A stretch of 64,000 nt of DNA from positions 1-64,000 of the forward strand of contig NZ_PDJL01000004.1 of assembly GCF_002563795.1 (NCBI RefSeq), written 5' to 3'. The notes beneath the pieces are model-generated. The model searched no databases. It saw only the letters and a program-made list of their open reading frames with translations, and was not told where the DNA came from. The DNA is from Vibrio sp. ES.051. GTDB taxonomy: Bacteria > Pseudomonadota > Gammaproteobacteria > Enterobacterales > Vibrionaceae. Below, piece after piece: positions 62,244-64,000 of the stretch. Each line of letters opens with the position of its first letter. Within the stretch, counting starts at the first letter, position 1. Both the position numbers and the translations under genes were made by a program.

Positions 62244-62273
62244 CATTTCATTAATAGCGATTGCTGTTAATAT

Positions 62274-62349
62274 GCGACACTAGCTCAGTTGGTAGAGCGC
62301 AACCTTGCCAAGGTTGAGGTCACGAGTTCGAACCTCGTGTGTCGCTCCA
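62274..62349 (+). tRNA. tRNA-Gly (GCC), copy 2
   Basis: Identical to copy 1. Anticodon GCC, CCA encoded. Confidence 0.98.
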
Positions 62350-62406
62350 CTTTCTTTCGTTAGAAAGTAATAGCCTTCATCGTGCTTAACGGTGATACAA
62401 TACGGA

Positions 62407-62483
<77 letters not shown>

Positions 62484-62513
62484 CATTTCATTAATAGCGA
62501 TTGCTGTTAATAT

Positions 62514-62589
62514 GCGACACTAGCTCAGTTGGTAGAGCGCAACCTTGCCAAGGTTGAGGTCACGAGTTCGAACCTCGTGTGTCGCTCCA
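62514..62589 (+). tRNA. tRNA-Gly (GCC), copy 3
   Basis: Identical to copy 1. Confidence 0.98.
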
Positions 62590-62646
62590 CTTTCTTTCGT
62601 TAGAAAGTAATAGCCTTCATCGTGCTTAACGGTGATACAATACGGA

Positions 62647-62723
<77 letters not shown>

Positions 62724-62753
62724 CATTTCATTAATAGCGATTGCTGTTAATAT

Positions 62754-62829
62754 GCGACACTAGCTCAGTTGGTAGAGCGCAACCTTGCCAAGGTTGAGGT
62801 CACGAGTTCGAACCTCGTGTGTCGCTCCA
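62754..62829 (+). tRNA. tRNA-Gly (GCC), copy 4
   Basis: Identical to copy 1. The spacer behind it differs from copies 2 and 3 at two bases (CCCTCATCG and CGATGATAC). Confidence 0.98.
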
Positions 62830-62886
62830 CTTTCTTTCGTTAGAAAGTAATAGCCCTCATCGTGCTTAACGATGATACAATACGGA

Positions 62887-62963
<77 letters not shown>

Positions 62964-62993
62964 CATTTCATTAATAGCGATTGCTGTTAATAT

Positions 62994-63069
62994 GCGACAC
63001 TAGCTCAGTTGGTAGAGCGCAACCTTGCCAAGGTTGAGGTCACGAGTTCGAACCTCGTGTGTCGCTCCA
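62994..63069 (+). tRNA. tRNA-Gly (GCC), copy 5
   Basis: Identical to copy 1 and followed by the same 58-bp spacer as copy 1. Confidence 0.98.
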
Positions 63070-63127
63070 GTTTCTTTCTTTACAGAAAGTCAGGTCTTCA
63101 TCGTACCCAACGGTGACACAATACGGA

Positions 63128-63204
<77 letters not shown>

Positions 63205-63466
63205 ATTCAAGACGATAATTTACGTGGTTACAGTTTCTCTAATCTTCATTTCGTCTCCGGATGCGTGACCTGATTTATATGGGCATCTCGCAACCAAATC
63301 ACATCGCTCTTTTCATAATGCTGAGAAGCATCAATCCCTAAAAATAAGTTTCAATCCGCATTATATGGTGTCGGACGATTTTGTTCGTGTTTAAAACATG
63401 ATATGAATCGGTTGGCGTATAAGCATAGTGATGTTTGGCGTGTTTTATCTACTTTAATTAACAGAG

Positions 63467-63494
63467 TTATCCACATACGGCGTTCTGTGGATAA
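63467..63494. promoter_or_regulatory. Inverted pair of perfect DnaA boxes
   Basis: TTATCCACA at 63467-63475 and its complement TGTGGATAA at 63486-63494, separated by 10 bp. Both match the strongest-affinity (R1-like) form of the consensus TTWTNCACA. Confidence 0.75.
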
Positions 63495-63740
63495 GTTGGT
63501 TGATAAAGTGTTTTTAGCGTAACTTTTTTTGGGGGGAGAGAAAGATCTTTTCGTTATTAAATAACGGCGATGATGAAGAAATAATGCTTAACCCATTGTT
63601 AAATAAAAAGAAAATAAGCTTTTCGTCGGATCGGATGTATTGCGATAGGATCATTACCTTATGTTTTTTTGATCCTAGTCATTTATTCAAGATGTGTTTA
63701 ACTTTTCCCGACAAGTTCTTTTCTATTGATTCTCAAAATT

Positions 63741-63749
63741 TTTTCCACA
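63741..63749 (+). promoter_or_regulatory. Third DnaA box
   Basis: TTTTCCACA matches TTWTNCACA. It lies about 250 bp beyond the pair and 74 bp from the queG stop. Confidence 0.55.
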
Positions 63750-63822
63750 TTTAAAAATTGAGAACAAGGTCATGAATTGATCATGCAAAATTCATTTCAA
63801 TCTCTTGCATATAGGCTACGCA

Positions 63823-64000
63823 TTATGCGTCTCTTGGTAAGCCCTTCTCGATAATTCTGATTAAGCGCTTTTTCTTTGTCTCTATAGATATTTTGTCTTC
63901 AATAGGGAGCTGATTCAGTTGCTGGGCAAGCGCCCATTCGATGTGTTCATCAAGTAATTTACTTTCACCTTGCCGAGTTTCCAGAGCATCAATGACTCGT
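63823..64000 (-). CDS. queG: Epoxyqueuosine reductase QueG, 3' end only
   Basis: The last 58 codons of a minus-strand gene that runs off the window. The sequence includes GESKLLDEHIEWALAQQ and ends KKRLIRIIEKGLPRDA, matching the C-terminus of E. coli QueG, which ends in EKGLPRDA. QueG reduces epoxyqueuosine to queuosine in tRNA using cobalamin and iron-sulfur clusters. The catalytic part lies outside the window. Confidence 0.92.
   Translation of the reverse strand, partial: RVIDALETRQGESKLLDEHIEWALAQQLNQLPIEDKISIETKKKRLIRIIEKGLPRDA

Larger units (their letters stand above)
63205..63822. other. Non-coding region between tRNA array and queG
   Basis: 618 bp without a gene, AT-rich in its second half. 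It holds three DnaA boxes, listed separately. In E. coli the DnaA-binding locus datA lies next to glyVXY at the corresponding position. Confidence 0.6.

Overview
The window is a piece of a gamma-proteobacterial chromosome, almost certainly chromosome 1 of a Vibrio. The protein families, the CrbS/CrbR acetate-switch genes beside acs and an SSS-type acetate symporter, and gene order around prmA-dusB-fis, groESL, frd and orn all fit that genus. I cannot fix the species from sequence alone.

Layout. (1) 1-1.8 kb: a decayed IS1634-type insertion sequence, its transposase broken by several frameshifts, with 16-bp perfect terminal inverted repeats. (2) 2.1-6.9 kb, minus strand: aroQ-accB-accC (dehydroquinase and acetyl-CoA carboxylase subunits), then prmA-dusB-fis. 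(3) 7.2-24 kb: an acetate-metabolism island: acs, a DnaQ-like exonuclease and a DUF294 nucleotidyltransferase-like protein, an HcaT-like MFS transporter, the sensor CrbS, fumC, a small membrane-anchored protein, the acetate/solute symporter with its DUF4212 partner, an NhaP2 antiporter and the regulator CrbR. A short motif, ATTAGACY, recurs in the upstream regions of acs, the DUF294 gene, crbS, the symporter and aroQ, and may be a CrbR operator. (4) 24-35 kb: dsbD, dcuA, aspA, fxsA, trmL, cpxA-cpxR divergent from cpxP with a CpxR box between, fieF, pfkA. (5) 36-48 kb: MATE pump, groES-groEL behind a sigma-32-type promoter, an exported repeat protein, an MgtC-like protein, epmB/efp/epmA (elongation factor P and two of its lysylation enzymes) and frdABCD. 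(6) 48-59 kb: TetR regulator, DHH phosphoesterase, envC, cysE, gpsA, secB, a rhodanese, gpmI, an EamA permease and a DASS anion transporter. (7) 59-64 kb: psd, rsgA, orn, a tandem array of five tRNA-Gly(GCC)/tRNA-fMet(CAU) pairs, a 618-bp non-coding region, and the 3' end of queG running off the window.

How it works together. The central theme is acetate and C4-dicarboxylate metabolism: Acs makes acetyl-CoA, the symporter brings in acetate, CrbSR probably controls both, and AccBC uses acetyl-CoA. AspA, DcuA, FumC and FrdABCD form a fumarate-respiration set. From dsbD onward much of the order matches the E. coli 94-min region (dsbD-dcuA-aspA-fxsA-groSL-epmB-efp-frd-epmA-psd-rsgA-orn-glyVXY-queG), with blocks found elsewhere in E. 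coli inserted (trmL; cpx-fieF-pfkA; the envC-cysE-gpsA-secB-gpmI group).

Most striking non-coding observation: the gap between the tRNA array and queG, the position of the DnaA-titrating locus datA in E. coli, contains two perfect DnaA boxes in inverted orientation 10 bp apart and a third consensus box. This makes it a candidate datA counterpart.
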